47,965 bases of DNA from Candidatus Nanopelagicales bacterium (GCA_021741645.1 JAIOXK010000008.1:1-47965); one strand, 5' to 3'. Counted from the stretch's first letter, positions 28,942 to 38,328 are shown. The notes: a model not told the origin generated them from the letters alone. Translations and numbers: made by a program.

Positions 28942-29089
28942 TCCCCGTCATCAGCTCGCGGGGACTTCTAGTCCCCGTCATCAGCTCGCGGGGACTTCTA
29001 GTCCCCGTCATCAGCTCGCGGGGACTTCTAGTCCCCGTCATCAGCTCGCGGGGACTTTTAGTCCCCGTCATCAGCTCGCGGGGACTTCT
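28930..29089. repeat. 30-bp tandem repeat, 5 full units plus a 10-bp partial; each unit contains a perfect hairpin
   Basis: Unit GGGGACTTCTAGTCCCCGTCATCAGCTCGC at 28930, 28960, 28990, 29020, 29050 (last has TTT instead of TCT in the loop); partial GGGGACTTCT at 29080-29089. Confidence 0.98.
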
Positions 29090-29546
29090 CGGCTGAGGCG
29101 TCCAGAGTCCGGCACGGCATGAGCCTGATGTGCTCGACGTAGTGGGCCGGCGCACCGCCCGCCTCGGCCGCATCGGCGATGGTGCCCAGGTAGTGCGCGG
29201 ACGGCAGGCCGCCCTCGTAGGTGTCCAGGACGTAGACCCACGCCAGCTCATGACGGCCCATGGTCTGGACGCGCACTCGGATCTTCGTCCACAGGCCGAG
29301 GTCGACGCCCTCCCAGCCGTCCAGCTCACGCTCATCATGGGACGTGATGTCGTAGAGCATCACGAACACCGACGAGCCCGCGTCTTCGACGATCGTGGAC
29401 AAGGCCCCGTCCCAGCCAAGGTCCTCACCGGAGAACGTGAGCCGCCAATCGCGCAGCCAGCCTGACCCTCGAACGGGCGAGGACGGCGCCCGACGAGCCA
29501 TGCGCCGAGGATCGAGGTTCGACCCATAGGCGGCATACAGCGTCAT
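29058..29546 (-). CDS. gamma-glutamylcyclotransferase-like protein
   Basis: N-terminal LYAAYGSNLDPRRMARRAPSS; FVMLYDITSHDERELDGWEGVDLG; AWVYVLDTYEGGLPSAHYLGTI. Confidence 0.88.
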   Translation of the reverse strand: MTLYAAYGSNLDPRRMARRAPSSPVRGSGWLRDWRLTFSGEDLGWDGALSTIVEDAGSSVFVMLYDITSHDERELDGWEGVDLGLWTKIRVRVQTMGRHELAWVYVLDTYEGGLPSAHYLGTIADAAEAGGAPAHYVEHIRLMPCRTLDASAEKSPRADDGD

Positions 29547-29552
29547 GAATCC

Positions 29553-29558
29553 AGAGTA
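29553..29558 (-). promoter_or_regulatory. leaderless-type -10 box upstream of the gamma-glutamylcyclotransferase-like gene
   Basis: TACTCT-N6-ATG(29546). Confidence 0.55.
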
Positions 29559-29601
29559 GGGACTCGACCTCGTCCAAGGAAGGACGAGCGACTAGGGAAC
29601 A

Positions 29602-31041
29602 ATGCCTGGAGTGAGCACTGTTGCGATCATCGGCGGGGGTCCCGGAGGCTACGAGGCGGCACTGGTCGCACGACAGTTGGGCGCCGAGGTCACCCTGATC
29701 GACCGCGATGGCATCGGCGGTTCGGCCGTTCTCACCGACTGCGTTCCGAGCAAGGCCCTGATCGCCACCGCGGACGTCATCACCGATGCTGCCACCAGCG
29801 CAGGCCTCGGCGTGCTGGTCGACGGTCGCCCACCGAGCCCCGGACTCTTCGGGGTGGATCTGGCTGCCGTCAACGAGCGAATCCTCGACCTGGTCCGGGC
29901 TCAGAGCGACGACATCAGGACTCGACTGGCTTCGGACGGCGTCCAGATGATCGAAGGTCGCGGGCGACTGGCGCCGGACGGCTCCGTCATCATCACGCAC
30001 CCCGATGGCCGAGAGGAACTGCTGGCCGCTGAGACCGTCCTGCTCGCGACCGGTGCTCGGCCACGCACCCTGCCTGACGCGGTGCCGGATGGCGAGCGCA
30101 TCCTCACCTGGGAGCAGGTGTATCGCCTGACGGAGGTGCCCGAGCGCCTCATCGTCGTCGGGTCCGGCGTCACCGGCGCGGAGTTCGCAGGCGCATATCA
30201 CGCGCTCGGCAGCAGGGTGGTTCTCATCTCCTCTCGGGAGCACGTCCTGCCCGGTGAGGATCCGGATGCAGCACGTGTTCTGGAAGAGGTCTACGCCCGC
30301 CGAGGAGTCGAGGTGATGAGTTCCTCTCGTGCGGTCGCCGCCCGTCGCGTCAGCGAGGCCGACGATGGCATTGAGGGCGTCGAGGTCACGCTGGCCAGTG
30401 GTGAGATCGTCCGCGGATCCCACGTGCTGATGGCGGTCGGGTCCCTGCCGAACACCCAAGGCCTCGGGCTTGACGAATCCGGTGTCGAGACCGATGACCG
30501 TGGCTTCATTCGTGTTGATCGCGTCAGCCGCACGTCACGCCGTGGCGTCTATGCAGCCGGTGACTGCACGGGAGTCCTCATGCTCGCGTCCGTTGCCGCG
30601 ATGCAGGGCCGAATCGCCATGTGGCACGCACTCGGGGATGCCGTCACGCCACTGGAACTGGCCACCGTGTCCAGCACGATCTTCACCAATCCGGAGATCG
30701 CGACCGTGGGGCTGAGCCAGCGTGACCTGGACGCCGGCCACTTCCGAGGGGATGTCGTGCTTCTGCCGCTGGCGTCCAACGCCCGCGCCAAGATGGCGCA
30801 GCAGCGTGACGGGTTCGTCAAGCTCTTCTGTCGTCGTGGCTCTCGCATCGTCGCGGGCGCAGTGATCGTCGGCCAGCACGCGAGCGAGCTGATCCACCCC
30901 CTCACCATTGCCGTCGAGCAGCGGCTGACGGTCGATGAGCTTGCGGCCACTTTCACCGTCTATCCGAGCCTGTCAGGGTCCACAGCCGAGGCTGCGCGAC
31001 GACTTCACCTTCATGCCGAGGAGCCGCCGCACGAGGACTAG
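29602..31041 (+). CDS. NAD(P)H-quinone dehydrogenase / flavoprotein disulfide reductase family (LpdA-like)
   Basis: VAIIGGGPGGYEAALVARQLGAEVTLIDRDGIGGSAVLTDCVPSKALI (lacks the first Cys of a CxxxxC pair); VYAAGDCTGVLMLASVAAMQGRIA; GAVIVGQHASELIHPLTIAV. Confidence 0.9.
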   Translation: MPGVSTVAIIGGGPGGYEAALVARQLGAEVTLIDRDGIGGSAVLTDCVPSKALIATADVITDAATSAGLGVLVDGRPPSPGLFGVDLAAVNERILDLVRAQSDDIRTRLASDGVQMIEGRGRLAPDGSVIITHPDGREELLAAETVLLATGARPRTLPDAVPDGERILTWEQVYRLTEVPERLIVVGSGVTGAEFAGAYHALGSRVVLISSREHVLPGEDPDAARVLEEVYARRGVEVMSSSRAVAARRVSEADDGIEGVEVTLASGEIVRGSHVLMAVGSLPNTQGLGLDESGVETDDRGFIRVDRVSRTSRRGVYAAGDCTGVLMLASVAAMQGRIAMWHALGDAVTPLELATVSSTIFTNPEIATVGLSQRDLDAGHFRGDVVLLPLASNARAKMAQQRDGFVKLFCRRGSRIVAGAVIVGQHASELIHPLTIAVEQRLTVDELAATFTVYPSLSGSTAEAARRLHLHAEEPPHED

Positions 31042-31044
31042 GGT
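31039..31044 (+). promoter_or_regulatory. leaderless-type -10 box upstream of the PNP gene
   Basis: TAGGGT-N6-GTG(31051); its TAG is also the stop codon of the upstream gene. Confidence 0.55.
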
Positions 31045-31050
31045 CGTGAC

Positions 31051-31863
31051 GTGAACACACATCCTTCGACCCTTGAGGCCGATGCCCGAGCGCAGCAGTC
31101 CGCAGCGGCCATCGCTGAGCTGACCGGCCAGCCAAGCCATGACATTGCCGTCGTGCTCGGCTCGGGCTGGGCGCCCGCCGCGGATCTGCTCGGCGACACG
31201 GTGGCCGAATTCCCGATCACGGACGTGCCCCATTTCGCGGCACCCGTCGTCGAGGGGCACGGGGGTCGGCTGCGGAGTGTCGACGCCGACGGGGTGCCCG
31301 TGCTGGTCTTCCTCGGTCGTACCCATCTCTATGAGGAGCGCGGCGTCGATGCGGTCACCCACGGCGTGCGCACGGCCGCGGCGGCCGGATGCCGAGCCGT
31401 GGTCCTGACGAATGGGTGCGGTGGACTCGACCCCTCGTGGACTCCCGGAACGCCCGTCATCATCGGAGACCACATCAACCTGACGGGCGCCAGCCCACTG
31501 CACGGCGCGCACTTCGTGGATCTCACCCATCTGTACTCCCCTCGCCTGCGAGGCATCTGCCGCGAGATCGATCCCACGCTCGCGGAGGGCGTCTATGCCC
31601 AGTTCCGGGGCCCGATGTACGAGACGCCCGCGGAGATCACGATGGTGCGGACGATCGGCGGAACGCTCGTGGGCATGAGCACGGCGCTCGAGGCCATCGT
31701 CAGCCGGGCGTGCGGCATGGAGATCCTGGGCCTGTCCCTCGTGACGAACCTGGCCGCCGGCATGTCCGGTGAACCTCTTGACCACGAGGAAGTCCTTGCG
31801 GCCGGGCACGCCGCTGCCGAGCGCATGGGAGGCATCCTCGCGCAGGTGGTTCGCCGCGCATGA
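31051..31863 (+). CDS. purine-nucleoside phosphorylase
   Basis: VVLGSGWAPAADLL; GHGGRLRSVD; LGRTHLYEERGVDAVTHGVRTA; YAQFRGPMYETPAEITMVRTIGGTLVGMSTALEAIVSRACGMEILGLSLVTNLAAG. Confidence 0.97.
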   Translation: MNTHPSTLEADARAQQSAAAIAELTGQPSHDIAVVLGSGWAPAADLLGDTVAEFPITDVPHFAAPVVEGHGGRLRSVDADGVPVLVFLGRTHLYEERGVDAVTHGVRTAAAAGCRAVVLTNGCGGLDPSWTPGTPVIIGDHINLTGASPLHGAHFVDLTHLYSPRLRGICREIDPTLAEGVYAQFRGPMYETPAEITMVRTIGGTLVGMSTALEAIVSRACGMEILGLSLVTNLAAGMSGEPLDHEEVLAAGHAAAERMGGILAQVVRRA

Positions 31864-33548
31864 GTGACACCACGTCGCTTGTGGAGCAGGCTCGCGCGTG
31901 GCAGCGAGACGACTGCGATGCTGCGATGAGGGCTGCGCTCGATGTCGTGATCGATCGAGTCGAGGCCGGCGACGCCGCTGCTACCGAGGACCTGCGTGAT
32001 GCCTTCGCCGGCACTCTGCAGTTCGGCACGGCCGGACTCCGAGGAGCCGTGGGGCCGGGCCCCAACCGCATGAACGAGGTCGTGGTCGTCCGAGCAGCGG
32101 CCGGACTGGCGGACTTCCTTGCGCAATCCGGTGGAGGGTCGGTAGTGATCGGGCACGATGCCCGACACGGCTCGGAGCAGTTCGCCCGAGCATCCGCAGA
32201 GATCCTCAGTGGCGCCGGCCTCACCGTTCTCATGCTTCCGCCCCTGGCGCCCACACCAGTGCTGGCCTATGCGATCCGCGAACTCGGGTGCGCAGCAGGG
32301 GTGATGGTGACGGCCAGCCACAACCCCCAGCGCGACAACGGCTACAAGGTGTACCTGGGCGACGGCATGCAGATCGTCTCGCCCGCAGACGCCCGGATCA
32401 GCGAGGCGATCGCCCGGGTCACGGAGCGCGGACCCGTCGCGACGCTCCCACGGAGCGACGCCTGGACGCGCCTCGGTGATGAGACTCTCCAGTCCTACGT
32501 GCGCAAGACAGCGGCGCTGGTAGACGTGAGTGAATCGGGGCCCGTACGTGTTGCCTACACGCCACTTCACGGCGTCGGTGGCCCGACCTTCCTGCAGGTG
32601 TTGGCCAACGCCGGTATCAGCGCCCCCACCGTCGTCCGCTCGCAGTTCGACCCTGATCCGAACTTCGGCGGGATGCCCTTCCCCAACCCTGAAGAGCCCG
32701 GGGTGATGGATGCCGTGCTTGCCCTCGCCGAGCAGGAGGGGTGTGACGTGGCCATCGCCAACGACCCTGACGCCGACAGGTGCGCGATCGGCGTCCCGTC
32801 ACCTGACGGCTGGCGCATGCTGACCGGAGATGAGGTGGGATGGCTGCTCGGATGGTGGATCGCCTCCGGCAATCGCCGGCAAGGCGGACGCAACGTCCTG
32901 GCGCAGTCCATCGTCTCCGGGTCCATGCTCGAGGCGATCGCCGCTGATGCCGGACTCCCCTACTCCCAGACCTTGACCGGCTTCAAGTGGATCGCACGCG
33001 TCCCCGACCTCGCCTTCGGCTACGAGGAGGCTCTCGGCTACTGCGTGGATCCCGCCGCCGTTCGCGACAAGGACGGCATCTCCGCCGGACTGATGTTCAT
33101 CGAGATGGTGGGAAGCCTTGCCCTGCGCGGAGCCACGGTGCTCGACGTGCTGGACGATCTCGCCGTGAGGCACGGGGTTTATGCGACCGGGCAGGTTGCC
33201 GTCCGGCACGCCGACCCCGCCGTCATTCGCGACATCATGTCGGCACTCCGATCGAGTCCTCCATCGTCTCTGGGTGGTCTCGAGGTGACAGCAATCGACG
33301 ACCTCGAGCGCCCTGAGGATGGCCTCCCGCCCACCGACGGTCTGAGAATCGCCTTGCGCGGTGGCAACCGAGTGATCATTCGACCCAGCGGCACCGAGGC
33401 GAAGGTCAAGGCATATCTGCAGTCGCGAGTCGAGGTGAAGGGTGACCTCGACGCAGCACGCTCGCAGGCGGAAATGCAACTGTCCACGATGCGCGAATCC
33501 GTGGCCCGACTTCTCACAGCACCCGAGAAGTCCACGGAGTCGCCATGA
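31860..33548 (+). CDS. phosphomannomutase/phosphoglucomutase family (alpha-D-phosphohexomutase)
   Basis: FGTAGLRGAVGPGPNRMN; VMVTASHNPQRDNGYKVYLGDG; NDPDADRCAIGVP; RPSGTEAKVKAYLQ. Confidence 0.95.
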   Translation: MSDTTSLVEQARAWQRDDCDAAMRAALDVVIDRVEAGDAAATEDLRDAFAGTLQFGTAGLRGAVGPGPNRMNEVVVVRAAAGLADFLAQSGGGSVVIGHDARHGSEQFARASAEILSGAGLTVLMLPPLAPTPVLAYAIRELGCAAGVMVTASHNPQRDNGYKVYLGDGMQIVSPADARISEAIARVTERGPVATLPRSDAWTRLGDETLQSYVRKTAALVDVSESGPVRVAYTPLHGVGGPTFLQVLANAGISAPTVVRSQFDPDPNFGGMPFPNPEEPGVMDAVLALAEQEGCDVAIANDPDADRCAIGVPSPDGWRMLTGDEVGWLLGWWIASGNRRQGGRNVLAQSIVSGSMLEAIAADAGLPYSQTLTGFKWIARVPDLAFGYEEALGYCVDPAAVRDKDGISAGLMFIEMVGSLALRGATVLDVLDDLAVRHGVYATGQVAVRHADPAVIRDIMSALRSSPPSSLGGLEVTAIDDLERPEDGLPPTDGLRIALRGGNRVIIRPSGTEAKVKAYLQSRVEVKGDLDAARSQAEMQLSTMRESVARLLTAPEKSTESP

Positions 33549-33561
33549 GCTGCCGCCGGAC

Positions 33562-33567
33562 TAGGGT
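33562..33567 (+). promoter_or_regulatory. leaderless-type -10 box upstream of deoC
   Basis: TAGGGT-N6-ATG(33574). Confidence 0.6.
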
Positions 33568-33573
33568 GACCTG

Positions 33574-34503
33574 ATGACGCGTGACCAAACCCCCAGCAAC
33601 GCCGTGGAACTGGGCGCCTTCCTCGCTGGGCTGCCCGGAGTGGATGAGGTCGGAGCCCGCGGACGGGCTGCCGCGCTGGGAACTCGTTCCATCAAGAATG
33701 ATGCGAAGGCATGGGCACTCGATACGGCCATCGGGATGGTCGATCTGACGACGCTCGAAGGCATGGACACGCCTGGCAAGGTGCGTGCCATGTGCGCCAA
33801 GGCGCTGCGACCTGACCCCACCGATCCGACGACCCCGAGCGTCGCTGCTGTATGCGTCTACGGCGATCTGGTCGACGTGGCCCGAGGGGCCGTCGGGGAC
33901 GCCATTCACGTGGCAGCCGTGGCCACCGCCTTCCCGTCAGGTCGAGCCAGCCGTCAGGTCAAGCTCATGGACACGCGTGAAGCCGTCGCCGCCGGGGCTG
34001 ACGAGATCGACATGGTGATCGATCGGGGCGCCTTCCTTGCTGGGGACACCTGGCGAGTGTTCGAGGAGATCGTGGCCATCAAGGAGGCCTGTGGATCCGC
34101 GCACCTGAAGGTCATCCTCGAGACCGGTGAGCTTCGCACGCTCGACAACGTGCGACGAGCCTCCTGGCTGGCGATGCTTGCCGGAGCCGACTTCATCAAG
34201 ACCTCGACCGGCAAGGTCACACCGGCAGCAACCCCGCCGGTGACGCTCGTCATGCTCGAAGCCGTCCGTGACTTCGAGCGGGTCACCGGCCGGCGCATCG
34301 GGGTGAAGGCCGCGGGTGGAATCCGCACCGCCAAGGAGGCCATCTCCTACCTCGTGCTCGTCAAGGAGACCGTCGGCGACGCCTGGCTCACGCCCGACCT
34401 GTTCCGCTTCGGCGCCTCCACGCTGCTCAATGACCTTCTCCTCCAGCGGCAGCGAATGGCCACCGGCCATTACTCCGGTCCCGACTACGTCACGATCGAC
34501 TGA
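33574..34503 (+). CDS. deoC: deoxyribose-phosphate aldolase
   Basis: VCVYGDLVDVARGAV; EIDMVIDRGAFLAGD; LKVILETGELRT; ADFIKTSTGKVTPAATPP; IGVKAAGGIRTAKEAISYL. Confidence 0.96.
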   Translation: MTRDQTPSNAVELGAFLAGLPGVDEVGARGRAAALGTRSIKNDAKAWALDTAIGMVDLTTLEGMDTPGKVRAMCAKALRPDPTDPTTPSVAAVCVYGDLVDVARGAVGDAIHVAAVATAFPSGRASRQVKLMDTREAVAAGADEIDMVIDRGAFLAGDTWRVFEEIVAIKEACGSAHLKVILETGELRTLDNVRRASWLAMLAGADFIKTSTGKVTPAATPPVTLVMLEAVRDFERVTGRRIGVKAAGGIRTAKEAISYLVLVKETVGDAWLTPDLFRFGASTLLNDLLLQRQRMATGHYSGPDYVTID

Positions 34504-34514
34504 CAGGAGCACCC

Positions 34515-35960
34515 GTGACCTTCGACTACGCCCCCGCTCCCGAGTCGCGAGCCTCGGTCGAGATCGCCTCGGACTACGGCCTCTTCATCGACGGAGAGTT
34601 CTCGCCCTCCGCATCCGGATCGAGTTTCGTCACCGTGAATCCGGCCACCGAGGAGTCGTTGTCGTCGGTCGCCGAGGCCGGAAGTGCGGATGTCGATCGA
34701 GCGGTCGCCGCGGCACGTCGCGCCTACGACGCAGTGTGGGGGCCCATGCCCGGACGTGAGCGGGCGAAGTACCTCTTCCGCATCGCTCGGATCATCCAGG
34801 AGCGCAGCCGCGAACTCGCCGTCCTCGAGAGCCTGGACAACGGCAAGCCGATCAAGGAATCCCGCGACGTGGATCTTCCCTTGGTCGCCGCTCACTTCTT
34901 CTACCACGCAGGATGGGCCGACAAGCTCGAGCACGCCGGCTACGGTCCAGCACCGCAGCCGCTCGGCGTCGCGGCTCAGGTCATCCCGTGGAACTTCCCG
35001 CTCCTGATGCTCGCGTGGAAGGTTGCCCCCGCCCTCGCCTGCGGAAACACCGTCGTCGTCAAGCCAGCCGAGACCACTCCCCTGACCGCCCTGGCGTTTG
35101 CAGACATCTGCCGTCAGGCAGACCTCCCCCCGGGCGTCGTGAACATCCTCACCGGTGCGGGTGAGACCGGTCGGCTCCTCGTCGAGCATCCAGATGTCAA
35201 CAAAGTGGCCTTCACCGGATCCACCGAGGTGGGGCGCTCCATCATGCGCACTCTCGCCGGCACCGACAAGCGACTGACGCTGGAATTGGGCGGCAAGGCC
35301 GCGAACATCGTGTTCGACGACGCTCCGATCGATGAGGCCATCGAGGGGATCGTCAACGGCATCTTCTTCAACCAGGGCCACGTCTGCTGCGCGGGTTCGC
35401 GCCTGCTGGTCCAGGAATCCGTCGCTGAGGACGTCCTGGAGCGGCTGAAGGCGCGTCTGAGCACCCTGCGCCTTGGCGACCCACTGGACAAGAACACGGA
35501 CATCGGTGCGATCAACTCGGCCGAGCAGCTCGCCCGTATCGACGAGCTGGCCAAGAGCGGTCAGGGTGAGGGGGCCGAGCGCTGGAGCGCGCCGTGCGAG
35601 ATTCCCGAGCGCGGCTGGTGGTTCCCTCCCACCGTGTTCACCGGAGTCACTCAGGCGCATCGGATCGCACGCGAGGAGATCTTCGGGCCCGTTCTGTCCG
35701 TCCTCACCTTCCGCACTCCCGACGAGGCCGTGCAGAAGGCCAACAACACCCCCTACGGACTGTCAGCCGGAATCTGGACCGAGAAGGGCAGCCGGATTCT
35801 GTGGATGGCCCAGCAGCTCCGTGCTGGCGTCGTCTGGGCCAACACGTTCAACAGGTTCGATCCCACGAGCCCGTTCGGCGGCTACAAGGAGTCCGGTTTT
35901 GGCCGCGAGGGCGGTCTGCACGGCCTCGGCGCGTACCTCAAGACGGAGGCAGCTCGATGA
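34515..35960 (+). CDS. aldehyde dehydrogenase (catalytic)
   Basis: VIPWNFPLLMLAWKVAPALACGNTVVVKPAE; FTGSTEVGRSIM; LTLELGGKAANIVFDDA; catalytic Cys region NQGHVCCAGSRLLV; EIFGPVLSVLTF; NTFNRFDPTSPFGGYKESGFGREGG. Confidence 0.96.
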   Translation: MTFDYAPAPESRASVEIASDYGLFIDGEFSPSASGSSFVTVNPATEESLSSVAEAGSADVDRAVAAARRAYDAVWGPMPGRERAKYLFRIARIIQERSRELAVLESLDNGKPIKESRDVDLPLVAAHFFYHAGWADKLEHAGYGPAPQPLGVAAQVIPWNFPLLMLAWKVAPALACGNTVVVKPAETTPLTALAFADICRQADLPPGVVNILTGAGETGRLLVEHPDVNKVAFTGSTEVGRSIMRTLAGTDKRLTLELGGKAANIVFDDAPIDEAIEGIVNGIFFNQGHVCCAGSRLLVQESVAEDVLERLKARLSTLRLGDPLDKNTDIGAINSAEQLARIDELAKSGQGEGAERWSAPCEIPERGWWFPPTVFTGVTQAHRIAREEIFGPVLSVLTFRTPDEAVQKANNTPYGLSAGIWTEKGSRILWMAQQLRAGVVWANTFNRFDPTSPFGGYKESGFGREGGLHGLGAYLKTEAAR

Positions 35961-36826
35961 CCCACGACCGCATCGGTGTTCGCAAGACCCACAAGCTCTT
36001 CATCGGCGGGGCCTTCCCCCGCAGCGAGTCCGGACGGACCTACGAGGTCGCCACGGCTACGGGTGACTTCTGGTCGAATGCCTCCAAGGCATCCCGCAAG
36101 GACGCGCGCAACGCCGTTATCGCCGCCCGCACGGGATTCGGCAAGTGGAGCGCAGCCACGGCCTACAACCGGGGCCAGGTTCTGTATCGAATCGCCGAAG
36201 TCATGGAGGATCGACGAGCACAGTTCATCGACGAGGTCATGGCCGGTGAAGGGGTGGACGAGGCCGCAGCACGCCAGCAGGTGGACGCCGCCATCGATCG
36301 GTGGGTCTGGTACGCCGGCTGGACGGACAAGATCGCTCAGGCCCTCGGCACGGCCAACCCCGTCGCAGGGCCCTACTTCAACTTCTCGATTCCCGAGCCA
36401 TCGGGTGTCGTGGCGTGCGTGGCTCCCCAGGCATCCAGTCTGCTCGGCCTGGTGAGCGTCATCGCACCCGTGATCGCCTCGGGCAACTCAGTCGTGGCCA
36501 TGGCAAGCACCGAGCGGCCCATTCCCGCCATCACCCTGGCGGAGGTCATGGCCACATCGGACGTCCCCGCTGGCGTCGTCAACCTGCTCACCGGGGATCC
36601 TGCTGAGATTCTGCCGTGGCTGGCCAGCCACGCGGATGTGAATGCCGTCGATCTCACCGGCGTCACCGACCGCGACCTCGCCATCTCGGCGGAACGCGAG
36701 GCCGCTGGAACGATCAAGCGCGTCCTGCGCCCCGCCCCAGAGGCTGACTGGAACGCCGATCCGGGCATGGACCGACTACGCACATTCGTCGAGATCAAGA
36801 CGGTCTGGCACCCGATGGGGCTCTGA
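35957..36826 (+). CDS. aldehyde dehydrogenase-like protein lacking the catalytic Cys region (ALDH16-type second-domain candidate)
   Basis: KLFIGGAFPRSESGRTYEV, AARTGFGKWSAATAYNRGQVLYRIAEVMEDRR, PEPSGVVACVAPQASSLLGLVSVIAPVIASGNSVVAM; 289 aa from ATG 35957; ATGA overlap with the upstream ALDH. Confidence 0.85.
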   Translation: MTHDRIGVRKTHKLFIGGAFPRSESGRTYEVATATGDFWSNASKASRKDARNAVIAARTGFGKWSAATAYNRGQVLYRIAEVMEDRRAQFIDEVMAGEGVDEAAARQQVDAAIDRWVWYAGWTDKIAQALGTANPVAGPYFNFSIPEPSGVVACVAPQASSLLGLVSVIAPVIASGNSVVAMASTERPIPAITLAEVMATSDVPAGVVNLLTGDPAEILPWLASHADVNAVDLTGVTDRDLAISAEREAAGTIKRVLRPAPEADWNADPGMDRLRTFVEIKTVWHPMGL

Positions 36827-36844
36827 CCGTCCTACAGACGAGGT

Positions 36845-37108
36845 CTACGAGGTCTCGGTCTCGCGTGCCTGACGCGAGCGCCACACCACCACGGCCGTCA
36901 CCGCGGCCACCGCAATTCCCACGCCCAGCAGGACATAGGGACCGATGCGTCGGGACGTGACGATCGCCTGCTCGGCCCGCTCAAGCGCCTCATCGGTGAC
37001 GCCCAGGATGGCGTCGGTGCGATCCAAGGCTCCTCGCACGACACCGAGCTCGTGTCGTAGGTCCTCTACGTGCTCGTGCCCTGCTTCTACGACCTCAAGA
37101 ATTGCCAT
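36845..37108 (-). CDS. small single-pass membrane protein of unknown function
   Basis: 87 aa; helical N-terminus then IGPYVLLGVGIAVAAVTAVVVW TM; GGAGG SD upstream. Confidence 0.65.
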   Translation of the reverse strand: MAILEVVEAGHEHVEDLRHELGVVRGALDRTDAILGVTDEALERAEQAIVTSRRIGPYVLLGVGIAVAAVTAVVVWRSRQARETETS

Positions 37109-37125
37109 CGCGTCGCCTCCGATTC

Positions 37126-38259
37126 TCAGACGCTGCCCTGGGCCAGCCGCTGGGACAACTCGTCCGTCACCTCAGCGTACCCCGGCTTGACCTGCTGATT
37201 GATGATGGAAAGTCGCTCATCGAAGGGGATGAAGGCACTCTTCATGGCGTTGATGGTGAACCACTGCATGTCCGCCAGCCCATATCCGAAGGCCTGACTG
37301 AGCAGGCTCATCTCATGGCTCATGCTGGTGCCCGACATCAGCCGGTTGTCCGTGTTCACCGTGACCCGGAAGCCGAGCCGGCGAAGAAGGCCGATGGGAT
37401 GGTGATCGATGCTCTCGGCAGCTCCCGTCTGGACATTGGAGGACGGGCACATCTCCAGTGGGATGCGACGGTCCCGGACGTAGGACGCCAAGCGCCCGAG
37501 CTCAACCGAGCCGTCGGGACTCACGGTGATGTCGTCGACGATCCTCACTCCATGACCGAGACGGTCCGCACCGCACCACTGGATGGCCTCCCAGATGCTC
37601 GGCAGGCCGAAGGCCTCCCCCGCATGGATCGTGAAGTGCGCATTCTCCCGGCGGAGGTACTCGAAGGCATCGAGGTGACGGGTGGGCGGGAATCCCGCTT
37701 CAGCGCCAGCGATGTCGAAGCCCACGACTCCCTGATCGCGAAACTCCACGGAGAGCTCGGCAATCTGCCGGGAATGGGTGGCCGTGCGCATGGCCGTCAG
37801 GAGAACTCCGACCCGAATGCCATGACCACCCTCCCGAGCCTTCTGCTGACCTTCTGCGAACCCCAGTAGGACGTGCTCGATCACTTCGCGCTCGGTCAGT
37901 CCACGTGACAGGTGCAGCTCCGGAGCGAACCGAACCTCCGCATAGACCACGCCATCAGCCGCGAGATCCTCGGCGCACTCTCGTGCCACCCGCTGCAGCG
38001 CACCGGCCGTCTGGGTCACGCCGACCGTGTGCCGGAAGGTCTCCAGGTAGCGCTCGAGGGATCCGGAGAAGGCGGCCTCCGAGAACCAGCGCGCCAGTTC
38101 GTCAGGGTCGGTCGACGGCAGGTCGTCGTACTCCGTCTCGGCAGCGAGTTCAATGACGGTCTGCGGACGAAGCCCCCCGTCCAGGTGATCATGCAGAAGC
38201 ACCTTCGGAGCCTTGACGATCAGGTCCACCGGCACAGGCGCAAAGCTCGCGGCATCCAT
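37126..38259 (-). CDS. adenosine deaminase
   Basis: From [108 protein letters not shown]. Confidence 0.96.
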   Translation of the reverse strand: MDAASFAPVPVDLIVKAPKVLLHDHLDGGLRPQTVIELAAETEYDDLPSTDPDELARWFSEAAFSGSLERYLETFRHTVGVTQTAGALQRVARECAEDLAADGVVYAEVRFAPELHLSRGLTEREVIEHVLLGFAEGQQKAREGGHGIRVGVLLTAMRTATHSRQIAELSVEFRDQGVVGFDIAGAEAGFPPTRHLDAFEYLRRENAHFTIHAGEAFGLPSIWEAIQWCGADRLGHGVRIVDDITVSPDGSVELGRLASYVRDRRIPLEMCPSSNVQTGAAESIDHHPIGLLRRLGFRVTVNTDNRLMSGTSMSHEMSLLSQAFGYGLADMQWFTINAMKSAFIPFDERLSIINQQVKPGYAEVTDELSQRLAQGSV

Positions 38260-38266
38260 GCTCCCG

Positions 38267-38272
38267 AACCTA
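38267..38272 (-). promoter_or_regulatory. leaderless-type -10 box upstream of the adenosine deaminase gene
   Basis: TAGGTT-N7-ATG(38259). Confidence 0.6.
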
Positions 38273-38316
38273 GACCATCGACACCGCTCGGGAAGCCGCC
38301 ATCGATCCAGTACCGC

Positions 38317-38322
38317 TAGAGT
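38317..38322 (+). promoter_or_regulatory. leaderless-type -10 box upstream of the EamA-like gene
   Basis: TAGAGT-N6-GTG(38329). Confidence 0.6.
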
Positions 38323-38328
38323 CCGGCG

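Noticed and set aside
28930-29089. CRISPR-like array
   Set aside because: Repeats are contiguous 30-bp units with no unique spacers and no cas genes nearby; it is a tandem hairpin repeat.
29425-30459. 344-aa minus-strand ORF opposite the LpdA-like gene
   Set aside because: Overlaps two convincing genes; no family motif; shadow ORF.
34485-35660. 391-aa minus-strand ORF opposite the catalytic ALDH gene
   Set aside because: Shadow ORF; the sense strand has all ALDH motifs.
35957-36826. ALDH pseudogene / truncated duplicate
   Set aside because: Intact ORF, start-stop overlap with the upstream ALDH, and divergent sequence argue for a maintained subunit rather than decay, though this is not proven.
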